DNA of 64,000 nucleotides, taken from assembly GCA_963575645.1 (NCBI GenBank), contig OY754464.1:7750001-7814000 (forward strand), read 5' to 3'. Below are positions 32,709 through 43,837 of the stretch, piece after piece. This DNA comes from Xanthostigma xanthostigma (Eukaryota; Arthropoda; Insecta; Raphidioptera; Raphidiidae). The first letter of the stretch is position 1; each line of letters begins with the position of its first letter. A program made the position numbers and the translations under genes. The notes beneath the pieces were generated by a model. That model was not told the origin of the DNA, made no database searches, and was given only the letters and a program-made list of their open reading frames with translations.

Positions 32709-33266
32709 AACGACTCCCTTCTCGGAGCGGAGCGAGTCGCTTTTTTTGTGAATGACTCACTCCGAGCGCCATTGCTCTATGCTGAGCTGTTCTGTACTGT
32801 TGCATCGCACATTTACAGAACGCACACAGCACAGGACACAGAGGAACGTACAGAGTTATCTTTGCCGAGTCATTTAATGTTGAATGACACACTGTAAGTG
32901 TAATAGTACTAAGCTTACAGTGACTTAAACCATTCACATTGACGTCGTTGACAAAGATATAGGATTGTAACAATAAACGTTATTATTGTTCAGCTTTTAT
33001 TGTACTTTATAGTTTATCCGAAATGCAAATAATATAAGATCAGAATCATATTAAAAAGAGCTCAGAGCTGAGTGTGTATTGTGCTGTGCAATGCTTCGTG
33101 ACTCCTGAGCATGCATGATGACAGTTCACACCTCTGCAGTCTGCACTCTGCACACTTGTGTCTGTCTAGTGTCGCTCCTTTGAACGACTCGCTCTGAGCG
33201 ACTCTTTTTAGTGAGCGAAGCGCACGGAGCCAGCTCCCAATAAAGAGTCATGTGGACACATCACTA
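32709..33266. mobile_element. hAT-B copy 3, left end lost
   Basis: It begins inside the left arm at 'aacgactcccttctcgg' and runs to the intact GACACATCACTA end. There is no duplication because the left terminus is missing. Confidence 0.85.
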
Positions 33267-33691
33267 ATCCGAAAACTCTCGAGGTTTCGTCAGACCCAAT
33301 AGAATAGAATAGAATATTAAAACGAGCGATGCCGAAGGTAAAAGATTCGAAACTTTTTATGATGGCTATTTGCTTTTGTTATGTTCATTTTGTATAGGTC
33401 TAATTGTTCACACGAATATATAGATCCATGCTTTTTATGATTAACGGTTCTCTTCGTTCTTTAGAAAAACAACCAAACAGGTACCGAAAAAAAAACAAAT
33501 CATTGATAGAGTCTATACAAAAAAGAGATAAAAAAATATTCATTAAAACATGTCGATGAGCGGACTTATAAAGCATTTTTAGATCAGAGGTTCGTGTTAT
33601 TTTTTAATATAGGCTAGTAAAAAAACGCCGATATAAAACTAAAATTAATTTAACGGGCAGACACTTGAGCTAACAGAAAATGGCTTTTATG
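33267..33691. other. Spacer with an (AATAG)n tract
   Basis: AATAGAATAGAATAG at 33299-33313 may be the tail of a minus-strand LINE, but the adjacent sequence gives no convincing LINE protein. Confidence 0.3.
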
Positions 33692-34012
33692 CCCATATTC
33701 ACCGAACACTATTAAAGATAGAAGTTATGTACTAATCTTGGCACAAATTTATTCCTTAGAATAAAATTTACTTTCAGTTCACCAAGCAAAATATCAGGTA
33801 GAATAAATATACTGCACTATATCCCTTGCTCTTTTTGTTGAATATTTTGACGATCACCCAAAAATCTGACCGATGGCGTTGTAAACGTGAAAAAAAATAC
33901 ACTCACGAAATAATAATGACTTATCCTAACCCAATTGCACACAAAACTTCCACTAACTTTAATGTTTCACAGCTATACACTTCACAGAAGGTTAAAAAAC
34001 AACACATAAATA

Positions 34013-34330
34013 GATAGATAGATAGATAAGAAACTGTATTCCGTTAATACTGTCAGAACAGTGTAGAATGCGTCAGTTACATATATAAAATTAAAATTTA
34101 TGATTAAAAAATTCCTAACAGAATAAAAATTTGTCTCTAATAAAATAGATTTTAATTTTTGTTTAAATTTTGTAGCCGGTAGATTTTTGATTTCAGGGGG
34201 CAAATTATAGAAAATTTTCAACATATAGCATTAACAGAACCTTTGTTCACAGTAGTTAATGACGTGTAGTCTAGTCTAAAGTTTGTTCGTGTTCTTGTGC
34301 TGTATGTGTGACTAGTAGTATTTTTAATTG
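34013..34330 (-). pseudogene. LINE C-terminal relic nested in element S
   Basis: The minus-strand frame reads LDYTSLTTVNKGSVNAI, then shifts to MLKIFYNLPPEIKNLP...FKQKLKSILLETNFYSV, a CR1/Jockey-like RT tail. The 3' tail is (TATC)n on the minus strand (plus GATAGATA at 34014-34029). A second tail-like run, (ACTAT)n at 34441-34464 on the plus strand, suggests another LINE piece adjoining it. Confidence 0.75.
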
Positions 34331-34745
34331 AATCTGAATTTTACACTATTAATGATTTTTTAAATTTACAACTTTAAGCTTTTATGTAACTATGATGACA
34401 TGTCAAATAAATGTATTTCACGTTTCCATTGACAAATAAAATATACTATACTATACTATACTATTTCTAGAGAAAAGATTAAAATTAAATAAATTCACAA
34501 GAGCAAACTGTTGATGTAATACTCCTCGTTTATAGGTTACGTATTATGATCTATGTGGTGGCCATTATTATTTTATCAGACGAATAAATATTTATACCTT
34601 GGGAGTAAGACAGAATAGATTTATACCTGCAGTAAACATAATAATTATGTTTACTGCAGGTATAAATCTACTCTGACTTCGAGGGTATTACTATTCCTTA
34701 GAATAAATAGGGATAATTCAATTCACCAACAATAATTATTATGCC

Positions 34746-35249
34746 GGCACTTCACATGACTATTTGTATTTTGTGTATTTGGCATATTTGGCAAACAATT
34801 ACCAAGTGTGGAGGGTCTATTTGACGAACTGTTGGCCTTATTTGCCTATTTGACAAATAAGGCCAATACCAAATACGCGTTACCGTGCGCTTGTTAGTTT
34901 TTCGAGGCACATCAAAGGAGTCAAATAGGCAAATACGCAAATAAACCGTCCACACAATGTCCATATTCAGAAGCGCACGCGCCGTGAACCTATACGGACG
35001 TGCAGTATTTTTGTGTCTGTGCTGTGAGCAAGAACTGGAACAATTACTATTGAAAATTAATTGGGACAATGAAACATCGCTAAAATTCCTGGAATTTTGA
35101 ACCTTGCGTTCTGCTGCCAAATGTTTGTGTGTTTGCTATTTGACTGCTATGTGTGGATGGTCGTATTTGCATGTTTATCTTGAACGTCATATATTTTGCC
35201 AAATACAACAAACACCCAATAACGAACATAAATAGCCATGTGAAGTGCC
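34746..35249. mobile_element. 504-bp TIR element nested in element S
   Basis: The left GGCACTTCACATGACTATT and right (reverse strand) GGCACTTCACATGGCTATT are near-identical inverted ends. The interior has a 'ggccttatttg' hairpin near 34833-34866. A 122-aa minus-strand frame (34752-35120) spans it but has no recognised domain. I see no clear target duplication, so the superfamily is unassigned. Confidence 0.75.
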
Positions 35250-35332
35250 ACCTTTATGGTTGGTGAATTGAATTATCGCTATATATTCGGAGGAATAGTT
35301 ACCTGAAGAACAAATGAACCGAATAAATATGG

Positions 35333-35878
35333 CCATTATTCTAGTATTTGAGAAATTGTCAAGAAAAACAGTGTGTATATAAGTAGTAATGTTTGGATAC
35401 CACTGGCAAGACAATGTTTTGTGCTTGCGTCCGCAGTTTCTGTGTATCAACAGATAAATTACAACAGATTACGTGTATTTACTTATGTATACTATCTCCC
35501 TAACACTTCCCACCCACTCTCTATCGTCTCTTCTCGCTCCCACTCCCAACAACTATTGTCTTTTCTCTTCTTATGTTCTCCGGCCGTTCTTTTGAAACAG
35601 ATAATCCGATTTATATGAAGTTAGCTAGACTGTAATGCTCACAAAACAATAGTTCTATGTTAACTTACTATTAATAGAACGCGTAATCACAATATCAAAG
35701 CTTAAATAAACTTTGAGGCATTTATTACCCGGAATAATTAGGTGGAATGCCCCAAAAGGATGATGTGATCATTTGAATCAACAGTATCACCAAACACTTG
35801 ATACAGGTTCCGTAATATTTATGAATTAAAAAACTCAAAATGAAACACTCTTTCATTTAGGTACTTCTGAATTAGTCT
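35333..35878. other. Spacer
   Basis: CT-rich 35500-35580, otherwise unassigned. No gene. Confidence 0.35.
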
Positions 35879-36524
35879 GAATTCGTCTTCCTTCACCAAA
35901 AATTATGATCATGGTGTCATTCAATTTGGAATGACATCTAGAAACTTTTTGATAAATTGAAGTGGGGGACGAAAAAATTGCAAAAGCTATAAACATTTTA
36001 GTTTAAAAAAGAGGAGTTTTGTTGGTTGCGAATGTCTCAAAAACTATATTGAATACACAAAAAAAGATTCTGACAGAGCAGAACATTTCCTACAAAAAAG
36101 TCCCATCTCCCGGAATTCTACCACCAATATATCTAATTTCAATTTAGAGGTGAAAATAGGGTTAAAAATGTTTTTTCTATTATTTATACAAGCCAAAAGA
36201 CACGAAAATATTGAACATTATGTAAATGAAGGAAAAAACTTTTATCATTATCTAAATTAAAATTAGTAATATTGGTGGTAGAGCTCCGGGAGATCGGACT
36301 TTTTTGTAGGAAATTTCCTGCTCAGAATCTTTTTTGTGATTTCAGATATCTGCCATAGTTTTTGAGATATTCGCAAAAAACCAAACCCCCCCATTTTTCT
36401 TTTACTAAAATGTTTATAACTTCTGAAATTTTTTCGTCCCCTACTTCAATTGTTTCAAAAAGTTTCTAGATATCATTCCGAAACGAATATGATCATAATT
36501 TTCGTTGAAGGAGGACTGGAATTC
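35879..36524. repeat. Fold-back FB-N copy 2 (intact)
   Basis: The arms of about 290 bp are inverted: 'gaattcgtcttccttcacc' at the left, 'gaaggaggactggaattc' at the right. A ~60-bp centre separates them. Both arms contain the words 'gacatctagaaactttt', 'cctacaaaaaagtccc' and 'ggaattctaccacca', exactly or with few changes. Confidence 0.85.
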
Positions 36525-36639
36525 ATCAAAAAGGGACATGTGAACTAGACTAAAATGTTATTATATAATCGCCATCTAAAGCCATTATCACATCAAATTT
36601 CTTGACAATACTTTCTGCAACCCAGCACTAGTGCCGTAA

Positions 36640-36710
36640 TATCATTACGCACTCAGTATATACGTCCTATAAAATAGCTGGTTTTCACTTCATTTTCAAA
36701 ATTTTTGACA
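36640..36710 (+). repeat. Short repeat that elsewhere hosts a LINE
   Basis: 'ccgtaatatcattacgcac' followed by 'ttttcacttcattttcaaaa' corresponds to the two flanks of the LINE relic at 13523-13751, here without the LINE. Confidence 0.6.
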
Positions 36711-36784
36711 GATCACTTCTGAGCAAATATTAAAATTTAAAATCAATTACTTAAAAATTTTAAGTATAGAAATTTTCATTTGAT

Positions 36785-37030
36785 TAAGATATAATAATAA
36801 TAATAGTACTACAATATTAATTATAATATTCATTTAATCTAATTGGCATACAAAGATGTATAGAAAACGTTACTAAATTAAAAATACATTCATTAAAACA
36901 TTCATTTACGAGACATTCACTCATGAGTTTATCCATTTTCTTTTTAAACTCATTCATAGACAAAAGCAGCAATTCAGCAGGGATGTGATTAAAAATGTTT
37001 ATAAGAGAATATACAGCACCTTTATTAAAC
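36785..37030 (-). pseudogene. LINE C-terminal relic
   Basis: The minus-strand frame reads WFNKGAVYSLINIFNHIPAE, then MNEFKKKMDKLMSE..., the 'KG...NHLP-E....FK-KL' pattern of LINE RT tails. A TAATAATAATAATAG tail lies at the plus-strand start. It is 5'-truncated. Confidence 0.65.
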
Positions 37031-37910
37031 CACTGTTATGTTTGTTAAAATCGACTTAATGCGGAAAAATCAGAATTCTTTAAAACCGATGTTCACACGA
37101 ACTCTCGAAGAACTTATTCGATTTAAATGAAATTTGGTTTACATGTTGGAATACACCATCGCACGAAGCCTATTATTAAAATGGGTCCAATCGGGCTATT
37201 GTAGGGATGGGTTTTAAGGGTTGAAAAATGTTTTGGGGTCCAAAAATATCGAAATTAAAATTTGATATTTTAGTAAGAATTACAATATGCTGCCAAAACT
37301 TTAATAAAACCTACCCGAAATGACCGAATTTACACATTTTATGAAAACACTAGTTTTCTGATAATCTGCAAATTTAATTGATAATAATATTGCAACTAAA
37401 AAAATATTATTTTAAGGGAGAGGGTAGTATTAAGGGACAACTTTTACACTTGTTGTCGGCAGGATTCGACACTACGACCCGAGTTTTTTTTTAATTTTTA
37501 GTTAGTCTATATATTTAACCCTAAACATGCATGTACGAAATGTATGTCACTCTGTCTCTGTTTTATCTCGCTTTCTCTCTGTTTCTCTATTCTCGTTATA
37601 ATATAATTAAAGCGAACATCAATTATTAGATTAATTTAAACATGTACTGAAGGGTTCAAAGCATAAGTATAGAAAGTAGAATTACTATAGTAAAACAGCC
37701 CAGAGGTAAAATATTTAATATAGCATAATATCTCTCATTCCACTTACATTTCCTGTCCCTTTTCGCCCATTTTGTAAACTGTACGCGTGTGTGTCTGATA
37801 TCTATTTTCGCGTATGAACATCACAGTCATGGATACCGAGAGTCAATAGCGTGCAGAGAAAATGAAATTAAAAATTTTGAAAAAACCCACGGCGAAAGTA
37901 AATGTTGTAA
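37031..37910. other. Spacer with RTE-like words
   Basis: 37100-37210 contains 'atttaaatgaaatttggttt' and 'tgggtccaatcgggct', typical of RTE-like 3' sequence, but no ends can be set. The remainder is AT-rich. Confidence 0.35.
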
Positions 37911-38176
37911 TAGAAAAGGAATTAAATAACGCAGGTAAGTAACCAAAGAAAATCCGTCCGGGGGTTTCCATTCGCTGCCCTGAATTAAGAATAGGAGAAT
38001 ATAAATGAGACTAGTTATGTACGTACCAAACGTGATTTCAATCAGCCACATACTCTAAAATTGCAATATTTTAGTTCATTTCAGGGCAGCGAATGGCCAC
38101 CCCTGGACGGATTTTCTTTAGTTACTTACCTGCGTTAAGTCGGGGGATTTAAGAATTTTATTTAATTCCTTTTCTA
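37911..38176. repeat. Fold-back with splice-donor consensus
   Basis: The arms 'tagaaaaggaattaaat' and 'atttaattccttttcta' enclose inner matching words 'ggcagcgaatgg'/'ccattcgctgcc' and 'gaaaatccgtcc'/'ggacggattttc'. The left arm carries CAG|GTAAGT at 37932-37940, a perfect 5' splice-site consensus, mirrored on the minus strand by the right arm. Confidence 0.8.
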
Positions 38177-38520
38177 TGCAGCATTTACATTTTGATTTAT
38201 TTTAAACTTTTTAGAGATTCTGCAAATGGGTGTTCTGATGGTCTTGCCGAAGTAATGATATGAAGAAAAACACATGAATAAATCAAATACATTTATTTAT
38301 TAAAAAATAGAGTAAATCTCATCAAGGGGGGGGGTTAGAAAAAAACACATCACGTAATCAATTAATGTTTCCTAGAGATCCACTGCGCTAACTGACCGCC
38401 GTCGTTACACACTGCAAATGCTGGGTGTGTTACAAAACCTGTCAACACGTGTTATTGCTACACACCTAAACGTGTTATTTGTTCTTATTACACCTATTAG
38501 TGTGTTAAATTATTTTTAAT
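38177..38520. other. Spacer leading into minisatellite
   Basis: A G-run lies at 38328-38336. From about 38430 there are degenerate 'acacgtgttattg' units preceding the main array. Confidence 0.5.
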
Positions 38521-39185
38521 ACACGTGTTAGCGTGTTGAATAATTTTTAATACACGTGCTAGTGTGTTGACTAATTTTTAATACACGTGTTAGTGTCTTG
38601 GATAATTTTCTATACACGAATTAGTGTGTTGAATAATTTTTAATACACAAATTAGTGTGTTGAATAATTTTTAATACACGTGTTAGTGTGTTGAATAATT
38701 TTTAATACACGAATTAGTGTGTTGAATAATTTTTAATACACGTGTGAGTGTGTTGAATAATTTTTAATACACGTGTTAGTGTGTTGATTGATTTTTAATA
38801 CACGTGTAAGTGTGTTGAATAATTTTTAATACGCGTGTTAGTGTGTTGAATAATTTTTAATACACGAATTAGTGTGTTGAATAATTTTTAATACACGTGT
38901 TAGTGTGTTGAATAATTTTTAATACACGTGTTAGTGTGTTGATTAATTTTTAATACACGTGTTAGTGTGTTGAATAATTTTTAATACACGGTTAGTGTGT
39001 TGAATAATTTTTTATACACGTGTTAGTGTGTTGAATTATTTTTAATATACGTGTTAGTGTGTAGAATAATTTTTAATACACGTGTTAGTGTGTTGATTAA
39101 TTTTTAATACACGTAGTGTGTTGAATAATTTGCTATACACGTATTTGTGTGTAGAATAATTTTTAATACACGTGTAAGTATGTTA
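38521..39185 (+). repeat. 31-bp minisatellite, about 21 units
   Basis: The consensus unit is ACACGTGTTAGTGTGTTGA followed by ATAATTTTTAAT (31 bp). Two units are shortened (near 38988 and 39110). Most units keep the self-complementary ACACGTGT, which includes a CACGTG E-box. Alternative 'acacgaatt' units are interspersed. Degenerate copies extend to about 38430 on the left. No spacers or leader are present. Confidence 0.95.
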
Positions 39186-39656
39186 CTTCAACACATGTCA
39201 AAAATATAACACACACTTCAATCTTTTAGTGAACCGGTATAGTGTCACAAACAACAGCGAGTTCCACTCGAACTAACTGCAGAAAGTAGTTTGCTCTTGG
39301 TTTTATGTTTATTTTGAGACATTAGCTACATGTTGCCGTTACAGTTACAAATTAATTCAATAATGCACTGATATAATGCATTAAGTAAACACACTCAACT
39401 CTATTGAAGTAAGTGGAAGACAAATAAAGCAGTCGTGAAAGACTTCTCGAATAGTCGAAGAGACATGTAATTGTTTAACACAAAACAAAACGTTTCGCTA
39501 ATTAGTGCTGAACAGTCACTTTCGTCTGTTTAATGAATTTTAAGAAGCTATAACTAAGTCAATGTCAAAACGATGATGAGCACTGCTCAGAATGGCTTAA
39601 AAATTTAAATAAAGACCTTCGCAAATAGACGCAAGACGCGGAAGCTCGTATGTATA
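39186..39656. other. Spacer
   Basis: No recognised feature. Confidence 0.35.
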
Positions 39657-40402
39657 TGTTACGGTCAATGTCCGAAAGCCGGGCAGTGTCGACAATGCCC
39701 GGGCAATGTCGACATTGACCGGTCAATGTCGACAATGCCCAAACCACATCGGGCAATGTCTGAAATCGGACAAGGTTAAAAAAATAGATTTTTTATAAAC
39801 ATGAAACGCTGACATTTAATTGTATATTTATCATGATAAGTTATCATTAACGCTTTATGGAATTTTTATCACTGATATCAACTATTCAAGAATATATTTT
39901 TCAGCTTTCTATTACAATTATTGATGATTGAAAACACGTATAATTTATTTATTATTGATATGATATGAGCAATAAACAATATATCTCAATGCATTGAATT
40001 TCAAAACTCAACTTGATAAAAATCAAAACAACGGATAATTTATTTTCACACATTTTATTTATTTTAATAAATGAAAATATGTTTATTGCTTTAAGCTGAT
40101 CTACTCATAATCTTCGTATTACTCAAATACAAAAACCTTCCATTTATTACAAAATTCAGCTTTATAAGACATTGGTAAGTTCTAGCGCTGTCATTCTTTT
40201 TAGAATTCTCGTAATAGTCGGTCGATTTTCTCCAATAGTTGATATCACTGATGAAAATTCCATAAAGTGTTAATGATAACTTATGATAAAGATACATTCA
40301 AATGTCAGCGTCCTATGTTTATAAAAAATCTATTTTTTGAACCTTGTCCGATTTCGGACATTGCCCGATGTGGCTCGGGCATTGTCGACATTGACCGTAA
40401 CA
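39657..40402. mobile_element. Fold-back FB-I with GTCGAC palindromes
   Basis: The left TGTTACGGTCAATGTCC and right GACATTGACCGTAACA are inverted. The arms continue through 'catcgggcaatgtc', 'aatagattttttataaacat' and 'ttatcattaacgctttatgg', about 240 bp on the left. The left end also has a self-complementary GGTCAATGTCGAC... block repeated about three times. The flanks TATA/CATA give at best a weak 4-bp duplication. Ends starting TGTTAC are like those of Ginger-type DNA transposons. Confidence 0.8.
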
Positions 40403-40433
40403 CATACAATGATAAATGTAGGTACACAAATCT

Positions 40434-40972
40434 TTTGACCTGTATCGTGCTCACAGAAGAGGCCCCCATACACCTCGTTCTTTTTTGGCAGTTTTAACCG
40501 TACGGGTAAAACTGTACGGGTAAACACGAACAACGACCATATCCACACACTAGGCGTTGTTTCGTTCAGTTTTTCTGAAGTCGTGGCATCATCTGATCTG
40601 CTTTGATGGATCCTACAACGTTACAGAGTCGACCAACCCGTCCTTTTTAACTGCGTCGTCACACACACGAGCCAACTAGAACGACACGTTTAAAACGGAC
40701 GGTTTAAATCAAGCAGCAGCAGATATTTTTGAACGCCGGTAAAAAGAACGGTTTTTGACCACACACCGACCGTTTTACCCGTACAGTTTTAGCCGTGCGG
40801 TTAAAACTGCCAAAAAAGAACGAGGTGTATGGGGGCCTCAGACGCACACAGTTTTTCCAAAAATATGTTTATTACATTCGGGGGGCCTCAAAAAGGAAAG
40901 ATATTGTAAAATTTTGACAAGTGATTTTTGATCTAAATTAGTACCATTCCCCACTTGTGGGTTAGAATGGTA
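40434..40972 (-). mobile_element. Rep-E fragment interrupted by a TIR element
   Basis: 'gacctgtatcgtgctcacag' (40434-40458) resumes after the insertion at 'gacgcacacagtttttcc'. It continues to the terminal hairpin ACCATTCCCC...GGTTAGAATGGT at about 40944-40972. Confidence 0.75.
40459..40839. mobile_element. 381-bp TIR element nested in Rep-E
   Basis: The left GAGGCCCCCATACACCTCG and right CGAGGTGTATGGGGGCCTC are exact inverted ends, and the inverted match extends about 65 bp inward with few changes. The host Rep-E words on each side define the insertion point. Any duplication is short (AGA or less). No ORF. Confidence 0.85.
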
Positions 40973-41464
40973 AAAATCGCAGTTCTATAAAAAATATTAA
41001 TTAAATTTTGTTCACTTGTTTCACTTTTCCAGTTTGTCTTATTTATTAGTAAAGTTTTGCGAATAAGTTTCATTAAATTAGTTGTCAGAGATTATCAGTG
41101 CATTTCATCTCTATTCAGGTAACTTACGTTCGCGGCTGTGACGTCAGAGACACTGTAAACAATCGGCTTTAATTTCCTACGCCATACCGAAGTCCATATC
41201 TGCACATCAGCAATTAGTGCAATATTCTCATTAAGTCCAGGTTTCAGTGCCAAGTATTTTAATGAATGCGTAATTGCGGTTTCACTAAATGAAAACTCGC
41301 GGCACTCTCTCTCTCACCTTAATAATTATGTCAACAAAAACAATATTATGCCAAGTATAGAATAAAGAGCCGCAGACCAACTTCCACGATATACAAACAC
41401 TAGGGCCCGACCTAAACTATAATTTTGACGGCCCAAACCGAAATTTCATGTTTTCTTAGGAAAG
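40973..41464. other. Spacer
   Basis: No recognised feature. 41120-41160 includes a 'ctgtgacgtcagagac' CRE-like word. Confidence 0.35.
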
Positions 41465-42139
41465 AAATTCCAGTCAATTGGGCGACGGGACCCTTTCAAC
41501 TTCAAAAATGTTGACATTTGATTATAATAAAGAAAATAAAATTTCTGATATCGCGTGAGGTGACGCGGGTAATGGCTAGTTTTCAACATGATATTTGCTA
41601 TTCGTTGCCATGGTTACCTACATAATATGTTCACATCATGTAAAAATTAATCAAAGCATGTCGAACTAGTTTATTTCTGACAGATCCATAAAACAAAAGA
41701 GCGGCTGATTTTTTTAATTTTCAATATATCTCCGAAACTATAAAGTTTAGAAAAAAAAATTTTACGAATTTTTCTTGAAAAAATAAATAGCATAATAGGC
41801 CGTTATGAAAAGTATACCATTATTATATAAAAAACACCGTTTTAGCATATAACTCTTCTGCGCATGCGCCGTTTTTCCACAAAAACAATAGGGCTCTTCA
41901 TATTTGCATACCAAATATCCTCCCAGAATTTGGTTTCGATCCACTCATCCATTTGACCTGTATCGTGTTCACAGACAAACAGACACATACAAACAGACTA
42001 ACAGACGCACAGAGTTTTTCCAAAAATATGTTTTTTGGATTTGGGGGACCTCAAAACGGAAAGATATTGTAAAATTTTTGAAAAGTGATTTTTGACCTAA
42101 ACTAAGTAGTACCATTCCCCACTTGTGGGTTGGAATGGT
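41465..42139 (-). mobile_element. Rep-E copy 2 (near complete)
   Basis: It runs from 'aaattccagtcaattggg' to the terminal hairpin at 42111-42139. It aligns end to end with the 15397-16080 copy. It carries GTTGCCATGGTTAC at about 41613, which on the reverse strand is GTAACCATGGCAAC, an exact fit to the RFX X-box consensus. The similarity of reading frames in the two copies is DNA-level only. Confidence 0.8.
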
Positions 42140-42225
42140 AATAGTTATTGGCGTAACGAGTAGTCTAACTGTCTAAGTCATTCATCGCGCTGACAAGTCA
42201 TGACTTAGCCTACAAGTTGCGCCCA

Positions 42226-42636
42226 TAATTTTATTCAACAATTGCGCGTTATTCATGTTTTAATTATAATGAGATGTTGTAATTATCTATTTATTTCTTT
42301 ATAAAAAAAACTGTCAATACTAACAGCACCAAACAGCACGATTCAATGTTTTGGTTTGAGGTTAGCCGGTTATGAATAAACTCCATGTCGAAAACATTCG
42401 GCCTCTCAATTTTAGCCTCAATGGGTAACAACGGAGTTGTTGTTACCTACTATTTCGTTACGACTCAGAAAATAGTTACGTTTATTTTCATTACTCCACA
42501 ATGGCCGAGCTAGTAGGAATCTTTATTGAGTTATGACAAGTAATTGTCACCAGTCGGTAAATGGCTATTTAGGGTTCGGTTTTTAGGCATGATAAAACAT
42601 GAATAACGCGCATGAGTTGAATAAAAATTATTAAAG
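42226..42636. repeat. Fold-back with ~400-bp span
   Basis: 'ttattcaacaattgcgcgtt' on the left mirrors 'aacgcgcatgagttgaataa' on the right. The arms are about 38 bp. Confidence 0.7.
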
Positions 42637-43121
42637 TATGGAAGTTGAAAATGTTCACGGCTAAGAAAATGTCTAAAAACACCCAAGATTTAAAAATACG
42701 GCAAATTATTATCAATTACCTACCTATTTGAATTCTTATATTTTTTATTGATTTTTAAAAATCGGACCAAAACTATCTCCTTATCCGCTCCGAGTTCTAA
42801 CTTTCGAATTAGTGGAAACTGAGCTCGTCATTTTACTAACCTATTTAGGACTGTTTTAGTACCTATGTACTAATCTAATCAATATTTAGAACATTTACAT
42901 ATAATAATACATTCTTTCAATCAGATTCGTCATCTGTTTTTGAAATATTTGAGATTGAAAAATGTCTATTTACATATTATTGTAATGCTATAAAGGCAAC
43001 GATCCGTGATTTTCACAAAATAAATACGTGCGTAGCGTATTCATATTTTATTAAAGAATTTTGCGTTATAACACACAAAACAAAATTACTTAATTTGATT
43101 TTTTGCTACTATTATATTTTT
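42637..43121. other. AT-rich spacer
   Basis: No recognised feature. Confidence 0.35.
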
Positions 43122-43550
43122 ACACAGAGGCACTAGTGAATTTTGCTGAGTCATTTAATATTGAATTCCACACTGTAAGTGTAATAGTACTAAGCTTACA
43201 GTGACTTAAACCATTCACATTGACGTCGTTGACAAAGATATAATATTGTAACAATAAACATTGTTATTGTTAAGCTTTTATTATACTTTATAGTTTATCC
43301 GAAATGTGAATAATATAAGATCAGAATCATAGTAAAATGAGCTCAGAGCTGAGTGTGTGTATTGTGCTGTGCAATGCTACGTGACTCCTGAGCATGTATG
43401 ATGACAGTTCACACCTCTGCAGTCTGCACTCTTGTGTAGTGCGTACTGTCTAGTGTCGCTCCTTTGAACGACTCGCTCTGAGCGACTCTTTTTAGTGAGC
43501 GGAGCGCACGGAGCCAGCTCCCAATAAAGAGTTATGTGGACACATCTCTA
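43122..43550. mobile_element. hAT-B copy 4, left third missing
   Basis: It starts at 'acacagaggcactagtg' within the family and runs to a slightly changed right end, GACACATCTCTA. Confidence 0.85.
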
Positions 43551-43837
43551 GTGTACTCGGTATTGTATGGTAGTGTAATGTAGTACAATACAATATAATG
43601 CAGTAACGTGAAATGTGAAACGACAGGAATTATTATAAATACGTCAAACGAATAAAATGAACGCGTGCGACTGTATTTAATTTCTTGTAGACACGCGACT
43701 ACCACGACGACGCAATCACGATCATAGAAAAATACGCGTTAAATAGAAAAGCAGCGCTGCCATACATTTTTCTACCATCAATTTTTGTGTCCAAATTGCC
43801 GTCACAGCACATTTTTCATTGTTTAAGTGAAAAAAAA
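43551..43837. other. Spacer
   Basis: A run of 'gtagtgtaatgtagtac' words lies at 43568-43600. Nothing else is recognised. Confidence 0.3.

Larger units (their letters stand above)
33692..35332 (-). mobile_element. TIR element S copy 2, twice interrupted
   Basis: It is the reverse-orientation relative of 62669-63248. Its pieces are 33692-34012, 34470-34745 and 35250-35332. They restore the same order of words, with ends CCCATATTCACCG and AATAAATATGG. The gaps hold a LINE tail (34013-34466) and a separate TIR element (34746-35249). At 34617-34672 it also contains a hairpin with CTGCAGTAAACAT arms that copy 1 lacks. Confidence 0.7.

Noticed and set aside
34752-35120. Annotating the 122-codon frame in the GGCACTTCACATG element as a gene
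   Set aside because: No recognised domain and only one copy is available, so it is reported as a finding instead.
38521-39185. CRISPR-like regular repeats
   Set aside because: The units are head-to-tail with no unique spacers, there are no cas genes, and the context is a eukaryotic genome, so it is a minisatellite.
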